Source of the DNA: a virus
Strand: one strand, 5' to 3'
DNA length: 41,239 nt
IMG/VR virus record: IMGVR_UViG_3300032322_001625
Span: 1-41,239 of that record
This document shows positions 17,768 to 24,446 of this stretch, piece by piece. Under the pieces are notes generated by a model. It worked only from the letters and a program-made list of their open reading frames with translations. It made no database searches and was not told where the DNA came from. Numbering within the stretch: position 1 is the first letter of the stretch; each line of letters begins with the position of its first letter. Made by a program: the position numbers and the translations under genes.

Positions 17768-18051
17768 CCGTCAGTCCCCCGGTCGCCAAGGCCCATCGCA
17801 AACCGCACCCGATTCCAGTCCTTGTGCGTGTCATACAACTCACGGGCCACGCGCAGCGTCTCTTCCTGCGCCCACGACTCGCTGTGGGTGAGGGCGAGCG
17901 CATGGAGATCGTCCGGAATTTCCGGCTCCGGCTCCGGCTTGACTGGCACGGGGATGAGACGATCCAGTGCGGTCATCAACACCCCCTTCGCGGTGACAAT
18001 GCCATAGACCGCGACGAGACACCACAGCGCCGTGCCGATGACCTCGGTCAC
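17764..18051 (-). CDS. Small protein with one N-terminal membrane segment
   Basis: Encodes 95 residues. Residues about 4-30 (VIGTALWCLVAVYGIVTAKG and following) form a predicted transmembrane helix. A Pro/Glu linker (VPVKPEPEPEIPDD) is followed by a soluble helix. The start overlaps the upstream stop and the end overlaps the portal start, each by 4 bases (ATGA). I do not know a family. A membrane protein in the packaging cluster could be a lysis accessory or a membrane anchor for assembly; no evidence decides. Confidence 0.7.
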   Translation of the reverse strand: MTEVIGTALWCLVAVYGIVTAKGVLMTALDRLIPVPVKPEPEPEIPDDLHALALTHSESWAQEETLRVARELYDTHKDWNRVRFAMGLGDRGTDG

Positions 18052-19589
18052 GACATCGCTTCCTGTGCGAAGAGGCTCGCCCCGACATCCGCCGCGACCG
18101 CCCCCTGCGTCGTGACCGCCACCGTCAGGATGTCCGTGCGGGTGCCACGGATGGTGTTGTACAGGGGGAAGAACGTGTTCAGGTCGACCTGCACCAGTCC
18201 CTCGCCGCCCGCCGGGGCGGGCATCGAGAAGATCACCTCGCCGCCGGTCAGGGCTGTGGCACTGACATCGCGCTCCGCGAACGAATTCGTCGCTCCCAGC
18301 GAGGCCAGCGGCGCAAAGGTCGCGCCCGTCAGAACAGTCGGAGAGGCGACCGTGGAGACGATCAGTTCGACGGTGCAGAGGGCCGACGAGGACAGGACCA
18401 TGCTCAGGGGCAGGATCAGGCCACGGTTTGGCAGGCCGATCGTGTACGGGTCACCCGCCACCGGCGTTTGCGTCCCTGCCACCCCGGTGACCGGATCGAC
18501 GAACGTCAGCGTGTTGTTCGTGTTCGCCGTGATGCGCCCGGAGAACGTGTTGCCGCCGTTCGTCCACGTCACATAGCGGTTGCGGTAGGCGTTCACCGTC
18601 CACGGGGTGCCGGTGCAGACCAGCGTCGTCGTGGTGCCAGACGTGATCGCGCCGGAGTTCAGCGCCACGCCTGCCGTATTCCCCGACTCCAGTGTGCCCA
18701 TCAGGCGCGGACGCACCGACAGGACCGGGAAGCGGGTGGACGCTGCCGCCACCGTGCGGCGCGGGGTGGCGGGGGCCATGCCGTAGCTGTAGGTGAAGCC
18801 ACGCTGCTCGTCCACGCCGCCATCCACCAGCACGGCCACGCCGTAGTGGACCACGGTGGTGCCGCTGCCCGTGGCCGCGATGTTGCGCGTCTCGTAGCGC
18901 ACCGGGAGGTTGCCCGTTCGCGCCCATGGCACCGACTGCAGGGCGAGGTTGCCGTACCCGACCTCATGCACCGGCACCGCTTCGCCGTCGATGATCACGC
19001 CGAAGCGGACCATCCCTGCGCCGTACCACGCATACTCGACGTACAGCATCTGGATCCGGGTCCAGTCGAGGCGGCTGACCACGCCGTACCCGTTCGACCA
19101 GTTGGGAAGCTCGATCCGGGTGTCGACCACCAGCCCGCTGACATCCGACCGAATCACCACGCCCATCCCCGACGGGTTCGACGTGCTGGGGTCGCTTTGC
19201 TCCCAGAACGCCCCGTTGCTGTCATCGTAGAAGCCGACACGGGTGCGGTTGTTGACCACCGGAGCGCCAAACAGCACGGCACTCGCCATGTACATCGACT
19301 TCCCCGGCTGGTAGCGGTGGTACGGGCGGGACTGGCGAATGGCAATCGCGCCGCTGGCGGTTGACACCGCCATGGACACGCCGCCGCCACCCGGCTGCGC
19401 CGTGACCGTGCCTCCCGCCGTGGTCACCGTCTCCCAGCGCAGCGGCTGGAGGCCGTATTCGAAGTCGGCGTCGAAGATGTTGACCGCATGAGAGGTCTTG
19501 AGCCGATTCTGGGTGTCACGGAACCGGATGTCGTTGCCAAAGCGACGGGTTGTGGGCGTGGTGACCGGGGCGTACAGACTCGCGGACAT
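18048..19589 (-). CDS. Beta-rich putative structural protein with RQSRPYHRYQPGKS motif
   Basis: Encodes 513 residues. Residues about 80-105 contain AIRQSRPYHRYQPGKS followed by VLFGAPVVNNRTRVGFYDDS, a pattern I recall from uncharacterised tailed-phage virion proteins. Most of the rest is beta-rich with Thr/Val/Gly, including a repeat-like region at about 320-400 (TWTNGGNTFSGRITANTNNT). No catalytic motif is seen. Its location between large terminase and portal is unusual for P22-like gene order. A head fibre, spike or tail component are all possible. It is coupled to neighbours on both sides by overlaps. Confidence 0.75.
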   Translation of the reverse strand: MSASLYAPVTTPTTRRFGNDIRFRDTQNRLKTSHAVNIFDADFEYGLQPLRWETVTTAGGTVTAQPGGGGVSMAVSTASGAIAIRQSRPYHRYQPGKSMYMASAVLFGAPVVNNRTRVGFYDDSNGAFWEQSDPSTSNPSGMGVVIRSDVSGLVVDTRIELPNWSNGYGVVSRLDWTRIQMLYVEYAWYGAGMVRFGVIIDGEAVPVHEVGYGNLALQSVPWARTGNLPVRYETRNIAATGSGTTVVHYGVAVLVDGGVDEQRGFTYSYGMAPATPRRTVAAASTRFPVLSVRPRLMGTLESGNTAGVALNSGAITSGTTTTLVCTGTPWTVNAYRNRYVTWTNGGNTFSGRITANTNNTLTFVDPVTGVAGTQTPVAGDPYTIGLPNRGLILPLSMVLSSSALCTVELIVSTVASPTVLTGATFAPLASLGATNSFAERDVSATALTGGEVIFSMPAPAGGEGLVQVDLNTFFPLYNTIRGTRTDILTVAVTTQGAVAADVGASLFAQEAMS

Positions 19590-19936
19590 CAGTCCTCCTC
19601 CTCATCGTCGTCGTCAGCGGACTCGTCCGCACCCATCTCGAAATCCTCGCCTTCCTCCTCGTCTTCGCCGCGCAGGAGCGCCAGTTCCGCCTGCAGATAG
19701 GCGATCTTCTCCTCCAGCGCCGCGATTTTCTGCGATTTCGGCATCCCGCGACCCTTGCTGGCGTCCAATTCCTCCGCCACGCCCGTGGGTTTCGGTGGTT
19801 CAGGCTTCGGCTTCCCGACGGCAATCATGATCGCCACGCCGGGACCGCCTTTCCGCTTCATCGCCGCCTTCCGGCGACCGACACCGCTGCTTTTCGCGAT
19901 CACGGCGTCCATGCCGCGCTTCGGGGGTCGTGGCAT
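19589..19936 (-). CDS. Small basic/acidic coiled-coil protein
   Basis: Encodes 115 residues from the ATG at 19936, sharing a base with the terminase TGA (TGATG). A GTG at 19939 is an alternative start. The first 55 residues are Lys/Arg/Pro-rich, residues about 65-90 form a short coiled coil (KIAALEEKIAYLQAELALLR), and the last 25 are almost all Asp/Glu. This bipolar charge suggests binding to DNA or to another charged protein during packaging or assembly. I recognise no family. Confidence 0.7.
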   Translation of the reverse strand: MPRPPKRGMDAVIAKSSGVGRRKAAMKRKGGPGVAIMIAVGKPKPEPPKPTGVAEELDASKGRGMPKSQKIAALEEKIAYLQAELALLRGEDEEEGEDFEMGADESADDDDEEED

Positions 19937-21261
19937 CACCAGTCTCCGGGGAGTTGTGTGGCGAAATCCCCGGCAAATCGGGGCATATTCGCCACGTCGC
20001 TGTCATCCAGCCCAACATTGGTGTCATCCGCACCCCTCGGCAAGGGCATCAGTGGCTCCGGGACCACCCCCTGCACCCGATCCCACCCGTGCAGGGCCAG
20101 TCCGAGGGCCATCACCCCGTCATCATGCAGTCCCTTGGGCGCTTCGTAGCGCACGCCGGTCGCGGTGTACTCGTATTCGAACGCTTCCAACTCCGCGACG
20201 AGCCATCCGTCCGGAATCGTCAACTCGCGGCCCTGAAACGCCGAGATCAGGCGCTGCATCAGGCGCAGTTTTGACGCCGCCGTGAAGGGGTGACGGGTCA
20301 CATTCACCCCGCGCACCTCCAAATCCGCCACAATCGCGTCTCCCACCCCGGTCGAGTCGGCCACCACCGGCGTGTCCCCCACCAGCGCCGCGATCCGGGT
20401 CTTCGTTTCCGCCCACGGCGCCTGCCACCGCTCCAGCGCCACCACCCGGCGGTAGGCATCTAGCCCGCACAGCACCGTGTAGTCCACCGATCGGGCCAGA
20501 TCCAGCCCGTACACGACCGGCGGCTGCACCAGATTCGCGATCGGCATGTCCTCCACCGCCTCCCGGATCGCCTCCAGCCCGAACGGGTTCATCCCATCGT
20601 CGGTCGGGATGCCTTCGAACTCCTGCAGGAACAGCTCCGGCGTCATCTCGCGGCGGGCTTCCTCGACTTCCTCCGGCGGGATGTACGGGTTGTCCAGCGT
20701 GCGCCCCCGGAAACTCTTCCAGTTCGCGTCGTCCGGGTTCTGCCCCCGGTTGAACAGGCTCACGAACCCGTGCCGCCGGTTTCGCGGCGTCCCCAACAGA
20801 TAGGCATCCCCGCGCAAGTCGACCAGCGTGGGCCGGATCGCCCGGTTCCAGATCGTCAGCAACTCCGGGACGATCCCCGCCTCGTCCAGAATCACGCGCT
20901 TGTACTTGCGCCCCAGCCCCGGATCCGGGCTGTCCATCGTCCACAACTCGATCACGCCGCCGGTCACCAACTCGATGCGGCGTTCCTGCTCGTTCGATCG
21001 GCTGATGATCGGCTGGAGGCGGCGGATCAGGCTCTGCCACACCTCCAACTGGTACTTGTACGTCGGAGCGAACCACGCCGTCGGGAACCCCTGCAGCGCC
21101 GGTTCAATCACCTCGCGCTCCCCGAACACCGTCTTCCCGAAGCGGCGCCCGCACATCAGCACGGTGAAGCGCTTCCGCTCCTCCTTGATCCGCACCTGCC
21201 CCGGATGCAGCCGAGGCAGCGTGACCGTCACCTCTCCGCCCTTCGCCGTCTTCTTTGGCAT
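19936..21261 (-). CDS. terL: Terminase large subunit
   Basis: Encodes 441 residues, the normal size. The ATPase domain has Walker A at 38-44 (GRRFGKT), a TAWFAPTY motif near 61-68 and Walker B VILDEAG at 123-129. The C-terminal nuclease domain has GLDLARSVDYT at 252-262, VADSTGVGD at 300-308 and HDDGVMALGLA at 379-389, giving the acidic triad D254, D302 and D380/D381 of the RNase H-like fold. It drives DNA packaging through the portal and cuts the concatemer. Start is the ATG at 21261. It lies 9 bases from a small gene and is coupled to the next. Confidence 0.96.
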   Translation of the reverse strand: MPKKTAKGGEVTVTLPRLHPGQVRIKEERKRFTVLMCGRRFGKTVFGEREVIEPALQGFPTAWFAPTYKYQLEVWQSLIRRLQPIISRSNEQERRIELVTGGVIELWTMDSPDPGLGRKYKRVILDEAGIVPELLTIWNRAIRPTLVDLRGDAYLLGTPRNRRHGFVSLFNRGQNPDDANWKSFRGRTLDNPYIPPEEVEEARREMTPELFLQEFEGIPTDDGMNPFGLEAIREAVEDMPIANLVQPPVVYGLDLARSVDYTVLCGLDAYRRVVALERWQAPWAETKTRIAALVGDTPVVADSTGVGDAIVADLEVRGVNVTRHPFTAASKLRLMQRLISAFQGRELTIPDGWLVAELEAFEYEYTATGVRYEAPKGLHDDGVMALGLALHGWDRVQGVVPEPLMPLPRGADDTNVGLDDSDVANMPRFAGDFATQLPGDW

Positions 21262-21270
21262 CCGGCGAAT

Positions 21271-21516
21271 CTACACCGTCACGTCGAACACCGCCGTCCG
21301 TCCACCCCACCGGAGGCTCCGATCCCCCTCCGCCATCGGCCTGAGCGCCTCCAGCAGCGGCGTCACCACCGGGAGCGCCTGCGCCGCGAACTGCAGGTAC
21401 GCCTGCTTCAACGCCCACGGCAGCGACGGCATCGGCCCGTGGGTCCGTCCCCCCGGACAGTACATCCGTGCCATTGCCTTGTACCGCCGACTCCGCCGTG
21501 CCGCCCGTGCGCTCAC
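21271..21516 (-). CDS. Small basic hypothetical protein
   Basis: Encodes 81 residues from a GTG at 21516, 1 base after the stop of the 14-residue micropeptide gene. The N-terminus is Arg/Ala-rich (SARAARRSRRYKAMARMYC), the rest is helical with LPWALKQAYLQFAAQAL and an end DRSLRWGGRTAVFDVTV. No family is recognised. Position directly before terL suggests a packaging-linked role, but this is weak evidence. The GTG start is supported by coupling; no ATG lies in the first 13 codons. Confidence 0.6.
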   Translation of the reverse strand: MSARAARRSRRYKAMARMYCPGGRTHGPMPSLPWALKQAYLQFAAQALPVVTPLLEALRPMAEGDRSLRWGGRTAVFDVTV

Positions 21517-21517
21517 C

Positions 21518-21562
21518 TCAGTACCCCTTCTTCTTCCCGCCCTTGCATCCCTTCTTCGCCAT
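21518..21562 (-). CDS. 14-residue Lys/Gly micropeptide
   Basis: Reads MAKKGCKGGKKKGY then TGA. A GGGAG sequence ends 9 bases before the ATG at 21562, a good ribosome-binding site, and the stop is 1 base before the GTG of the next gene, so the two are likely translated together. Seven of 14 residues are Lys and Gly-like spacing is regular, with one Cys and a C-terminal Tyr. Very short basic peptides of this type are known from phage genomes but usually go unannotated. Function unknown. Confidence 0.55.
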   Translation of the reverse strand: MAKKGCKGGKKKGY

Positions 21563-21593
21563 GGCCGTGGTCTCCCGTAGAGGTCATGTGCTC

Positions 21594-21611
21594 AGTGACA
21601 GGTACGTCACT
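21594..21611. repeat. Perfect dyad GTGAC-N6-GTCAC, same architecture as the origin iterons
   Basis: AGTGAC-AGGTAC-GTCACT is an 18-bp dyad with a palindromic GTAC centre. The GTGAC-N6-GTCAC frame is the same as in the iterons at 35526-35541 and 35571-35586. Two direct copies of CGTTACG follow at 21612-21618 and 21620-21626. A binding site for the replication initiator or a packaging protein is possible. Confidence 0.6.
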
Positions 21612-21770
21612 CGTTACGTCGTTACGCCCCTTCCTCCCCGAGGCTCGCTCAGGGAAGGAAAATGTGAACTGCCATTTATCCTTCCCTTCGCTCGCCCCCT
21701 CCTTCCCCCAAACCTGCCGGGGGAAGTCGGGCGCTGTCAAGTCCCTTTTCTGAAATTGTTACATAGCGCC

Positions 21771-21789
21771 TCCAATCCGTTGGATTGGA
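21771..21789. repeat. Perfect inverted repeat just after the small terminase gene
   Basis: TCCAATCC-GTT-GGATTGGA has an 8-bp stem and 3-base loop, in a locally AT-richer stretch 16 bases past the small terminase stop at 21805. No T run follows on either strand, so it is not a classic terminator. It could be an operator, an RNA-processing site or part of the packaging signal. The stretch 21563-21804 holds no convincing gene apart from these dyads. Confidence 0.6.
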
Positions 21790-21804
21790 AGACCAACTCC
21801 TCAC

Positions 21805-22305
21805 CTACTCCTCCCCTTCTCCGTAATCCACCGGCTTTGGCGTAGCCGGAAGGGATAGCACCGTTCCGGCTGCGAGTACCGCAGACTCTGTCGCGATGCG
21901 CTTGGGATAGGGTTCCCCGTTCTCTTCTAGGATCTTGACTTGTAGCACCTGACTCCCCTGATGCTCCACCGTCTGCCGCTCCCCGTACTCCCTCGGATTC
22001 GCCTTCGCCGCCGCCCACTTCAACGTCTCGATCAACAACCGATCCGTCGGGCTGCTGTGATTCGTCGCGTCTCGGGCGATCTGGATCGCCTCCTCCGCCA
22101 ACGCCTGCGCCAACGCCTGCTTCGCCACCTCGTACCGCTCCCGATACCCCTCGCCCCGCAACCGCTGCCGCACCGCCCCCGGAGACACGACAAAGGGCAA
22201 GCTCTCCGTGGCCTGCGCCACCGTCTTGCCCTCCGTCATCTCCTCCAGCACCTGTTCCAGCGCCGCTTCCCAATCCGCCTCCGTCAGCTTCCGCACACTC
22301 GGCAT
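21805..22305 (-). CDS. terS: Terminase small subunit
   Basis: Encodes 166 residues from the ATG at 22305, with GGGAG 8 bases upstream. The N-terminus is a helix-turn-helix-like segment (EADWEAALEQVLEEMTEGKT then VSPGAVRQRLRGEGY). The centre has AIQIARDATNHSSPTDRLLI followed by ETLKWAAAKANPREYGERQT, a pattern very typical of phage small terminases, and the C-terminus is Pro/Glu-rich. It binds the packaging site and recruits the large subunit. It is the first gene of the leftward late operon. The longer open frame to 22737 has no good start signal. Confidence 0.88.
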   Translation of the reverse strand: MPSVRKLTEADWEAALEQVLEEMTEGKTVAQATESLPFVVSPGAVRQRLRGEGYRERYEVAKQALAQALAEEAIQIARDATNHSSPTDRLLIETLKWAAAKANPREYGERQTVEHQGSQVLQVKILEENGEPYPKRIATESAVLAAGTVLSLPATPKPVDYGEGEE

Positions 22306-22715
22306 CGTCGTTCTCCCGTTGACATGTCGTCCTGCGTGTCCTGCTCCCTGCCACAAGATACCTCGTTGACTTGTACACCGCTCCCCTGTCGCGTGTGGGG
22401 GAGGATATACGCTGACCGCCCTCGCTGCCGGGGACACCCCCCCCCTCGCGCCCGTTCCGTGCCCCCGCCGCGCCCGCGACCCGGTCCCGTCGTCCCGCTC
22501 GGCGCGACACGGTGCGACACGCGACGGGGCGGGACAGCGAGACCGGGCGGGGCCGATGGCTATGGACTCGCGCGCGCCCGCGAGCGGCACCGGAACAGTG
22601 ATCGCGCCCCGCTCCCCAGACACGCGCCCCGATGTTTCCCATGGTGCGATTGACTCGAGACCCGAGGGAAGTGACGCCAGACTGCAGGGTTCCGGGACTG
22701 TCGCATCTACTGTAC
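22306..22715. other. Non-coding divergent intergenic region
   Basis: About 410 bases separate the leftward small terminase gene from the rightward promoter. Open frames across it have no ribosome-binding site and atypical Arg/Ser/Pro-rich translations, so I call it non-coding. It contains two rightward TTGAC hexamers (22320-22325 and 22370-22375, approximate) without a matching -10, and a paired direct repeat GCGACAC around 22502-22520. A leftward late promoter is expected here but I could not identify a convincing one. As the flank of terS it is a candidate packaging site. Confidence 0.6.
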
Positions 22716-22744
22716 TTGACACTGCCATGGCTGTCATGTAGACT
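22716..22744 (+). promoter_or_regulatory. Sigma70-type promoter P1 (TTGACA-17-TAGACT)
   Basis: TTGACA at 22716-22721, a 17-base spacer and TAGACT at 22739-22744. It matches P2 at 25716-25744 in both hexamers, in spacer length, in flanking CTTGAC and in TAGACTTG. The spacer holds a GCCATGGC palindrome (22724-22731) flanked by TGACA and TGTCA, a possible operator. The expected start is near 22751, leaving a 220-base leader before the gene at 22974. Confidence 0.8.
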
Positions 22745-22829
22745 TGATCCCCAGTAGGACGCTGATTGACAATCGATCAACACCCGCAAGCGCACCGTGA
22801 CGGCACGAACCCCGCACGTCGCAGCGGCT

Positions 22830-22911
22830 CCCTGCAGCCTGACACCCTGCAGGGTCTCACCTTCAACCCGAAACGCTGAGTCTCTCTCAGCGTCCTGCAG
22901 TCTCGCTGCAG
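22830..22911 (+). promoter_or_regulatory. 5' leader with three consecutive hairpins
   Basis: Hairpin 1: CCCTGCAG (22830-22837) with CTGCAGGG (22847-22854). Hairpin 2: ACGCTGAG (22873-22880), loop TCTCT, CTCAGCGT (22886-22893). Hairpin 3: CTGCAG (22895-22900), loop TCTCG, CTGCAG (22906-22911). CAGCG (22888-22892) can instead pair with CGCTG (22904-22908), which would exclude hairpins 2 and 3. This leader lies between promoter P1 and the (TC)14 tract, so it could control translation of the gp88-like gene. Confidence 0.65.
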
Positions 22912-22931
22912 CTGACGATGGGTCGCCACGC

Positions 22932-22965
<34 letters not shown>

Positions 22966-22973
22966 GTCCCGCC

Positions 22974-23732
22974 ATGTTCGAACTCTTCACTGCCGCCGCT
23001 GCCTCTCCCAAGCTGGCCCACGAATTGGGCCTGACGCTGGACCATGACAGCATCGTCCTGTACCTCGCTCCCCACACGTTCGCTGGCCGTGGCAACGTCT
23101 GCGCTGGGGCAACCGAAGCGTGCATCTCCGGATGCCTCGGCCTGTACGCTGGCCGTGCCGACATCGTGAAGCATGGCGAGTCGACGAACACGGTGCGGGA
23201 CGCTCGGGTCCGTCGGACGCAGTGGTTCTTCGACGACAGCGCGGCGTTCATCGCTGCCATGATCCGCGACATTGCCAAGCATGTGCAGCGCTGCGCCAAG
23301 CGTGGGAAGCGGGCGGCGGTGCGCTTGAACGGGTCCAGCGATCTGCCATGGGAGCGCATCGCTCCGGAGCTGTTCACGATGTTCCCGATGGTGACGTGGT
23401 ACGACTACACGAAGCTTCCCCCGTCGAAGCGCCGCAACCTGCCGGAGAACTACACCCTGACGTTCTCGTACTCTGGCGAGAATGCCGCGCAGTGTGCGGA
23501 AGCGCTGGCCGCTGGCTGGAACGTGGCGGCGGTGCTGAAGGTCTCGCTGTCGAGCGAGATGCCGCAATTCGTGGGCGATCTCGATCCGTCGCACCCGCTG
23601 GCCGCGCTGCCCGTGATCGATGGCGACGTGCATGACCAGCGCTTCCTCGACCCGCGTGGCGTCGTCGTCGGTCTCCGCCCGAAGGGTCGCCTCCGCAAGG
23701 CCCGCACGGCGTTCGTGATCGGTTCCCTCTGA
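22974..23732 (+). CDS. gp88/DUF7227-like phage protein
   Basis: Encodes 252 residues from the ATG at 22974, set by GGAG 7 bases upstream; the longer frame from 22797 has no such signal. The Cys cluster C43-x6-C50-x3-C54 within GNVCAGATEACISGCLGLYA, followed by a VRDARVRRTQWFF segment and VRLNGSSDLPWE near 110, matches the pattern of the mycobacteriophage gp88-type family found in many phages. The family has no proven function that I know; the Cys cluster suggests metal or Fe-S binding. It is the first gene of the rightward operon, far from virion genes, so an early host-directed role is likely but unproven. Confidence 0.8.
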   Translation: MFELFTAAAASPKLAHELGLTLDHDSIVLYLAPHTFAGRGNVCAGATEACISGCLGLYAGRADIVKHGESTNTVRDARVRRTQWFFDDSAAFIAAMIRDIAKHVQRCAKRGKRAAVRLNGSSDLPWERIAPELFTMFPMVTWYDYTKLPPSKRRNLPENYTLTFSYSGENAAQCAEALAAGWNVAAVLKVSLSSEMPQFVGDLDPSHPLAALPVIDGDVHDQRFLDPRGVVVGLRPKGRLRKARTAFVIGSL

Positions 23733-23741
23733 TGTCCCTCT

Positions 23742-23782
23742 GGGGGCGGCACTCGGTCGCCCCCTCCCTCTCTCTCTCGGAG
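23742..23782 (+). promoter_or_regulatory. Intergenic RNA element, copy A: hairpin with CACTCGG loop, CT tract, GGAG
   Basis: Stem GGGGGCGG (23742-23749) with TCGCCCCC (23757-23764), closed at the loop by G-U, around the loop CACTCGG (23750-23756). A CT tract and GGAG (23779-23782) follow, 9 bases before the ATG at 23792. The loop is identical to copy B at 24036-24042 while the stem sequences differ, which points to a conserved structure. Confidence 0.7.
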
Positions 23783-23791
23783 ATTCCCGCC

Positions 23792-24016
23792 ATGCACACG
23801 ACCTCGGCCCAGCCTGTTGCCCGCCGCCTGTTCACGACCAAGATGCCCAAGACCTACGCCACGCCGGAGAACGTCGACAAGGCGGTCGCGAAGTGCCCGC
23901 ACTTGGCAGAGTTCGACTACGTCGTCGCCGTCGACGCCACGGGACGGTACTTCGCGTGCTTCCTCGGGCAGCGTGCCATCGCTGCGCTGCACGCCGGATT
24001 CGCTGTCGCCAACTGA
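23792..24016 (+). CDS. Small hypothetical protein
   Basis: Encodes 74 residues from the ATG at 23792, with GGAG 9 bases upstream and RNA element A in front. The product starts basic (RRLFTTKMPK), then has an alpha/beta-like stretch AKCPHLAEFDYVVAVDATGR and a C-terminal helix. No family recognised. It lies in the cluster of small early genes behind the gp88-like gene, a position typical of host-takeover genes. Confidence 0.75.
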   Translation: MHTTSAQPVARRLFTTKMPKTYATPENVDKAVAKCPHLAEFDYVVAVDATGRYFACFLGQRAIAALHAGFAVAN

Positions 24017-24026
24017 CGCCCACTCA

Positions 24027-24068
24027 GAGCGCCGTCACTCGGGCGGCGCTCGCCTCTCTCTCTCGGAG
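24027..24068 (+). promoter_or_regulatory. Intergenic RNA element, copy B: hairpin with CACTCGG loop, CT tract, GGAG
   Basis: Stem GAGCGCCGT (24027-24035) with GCGGCGCTC (24043-24051), closed at the loop by U-G, around the loop CACTCGG (24036-24042). CTCTCTCTCTCGGAG follows, with GGAG at 24065-24068, 9 bases before the ATG at 24078. Compared with copy A the stem has a different sequence but the same pairing and the same loop, with the closing wobble reversed. Confidence 0.7.
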
Positions 24069-24077
24069 CCTCCTGTC

Positions 24078-24446
24078 ATGTCCCTGCCGTCCCTGTCCAC
24101 GGAGCGCTCGCGCTTCGACGCGATGATCCGCACCCTGCAGCACCATCTGACGCTGTCCACCGCTGACAGCTGCTACGTCATGGCGACCCAGCTGCGGGAG
24201 ATCGCCGGGTACCCGACGCGCCTGTTCTTCGAACCGATGATCGTCGACGGCGTGATCAGTGTGAACGATGCCCCTGCGTGGCAGATCTACCCGCGCCCCC
24301 TCGACGTGGTGCAGTCCTGCTGTGACCTGTACAACGCCCAGCGTCCGCGTCACACGCCGACGGAGCCTGTCCTCCTCCGGGAAGCGCTGCAGGAGACGCT
24401 CGACCGGACCCGCGAGGCGATGTCCTACGTCGGCTGGTCCCGCTGA
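24078..24446 (+). CDS. Hypothetical protein
   Basis: Encodes 122 residues starting MSLPSLSTERS from the ATG at 24078, chosen because GGAG of RNA element B lies 9 bases upstream. The sequence is mostly helical with two Cys pairs (SCCDLYN and a C in ADSCYVM). No motif or family recognised. Its stop is shared with the start of the next tiny gene (TGATG), so the two are translationally coupled. Confidence 0.75.
   Translation: MSLPSLSTERSRFDAMIRTLQHHLTLSTADSCYVMATQLREIAGYPTRLFFEPMIVDGVISVNDAPAWQIYPRPLDVVQSCCDLYNAQRPRHTPTEPVLLREALQETLDRTREAMSYVGWSR

Noticed and set aside
21513-21740. 75-residue minus-strand frame between terS and terL
   Set aside because: It overlaps the better-supported micropeptide gene, has no clear ribosome-binding site and its composition (Glu/Gly/Arg/Lys repeats) is not protein-like. 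Its stop does overlap the next start, so I keep a small doubt.
22320-22410. TTGACA and TTGACT hexamers as extra rightward promoters
   Set aside because: No matching -10 hexamer lies 16-18 bases downstream.
22306-22737. N-terminal extension of the small terminase frame
   Set aside because: The extension has no ribosome-binding site and an Arg/Pro/Ser-rich translation, whereas the ATG at 22305 has GGGAG 8 bases upstream and begins the conserved part.
22974-23732. gp88-like protein as a radical SAM enzyme because of its three Cys
   Set aside because: Spacing is C-x6-C-x3-C, not the CxxxCxxC of radical SAM enzymes, and no SAM motifs follow.
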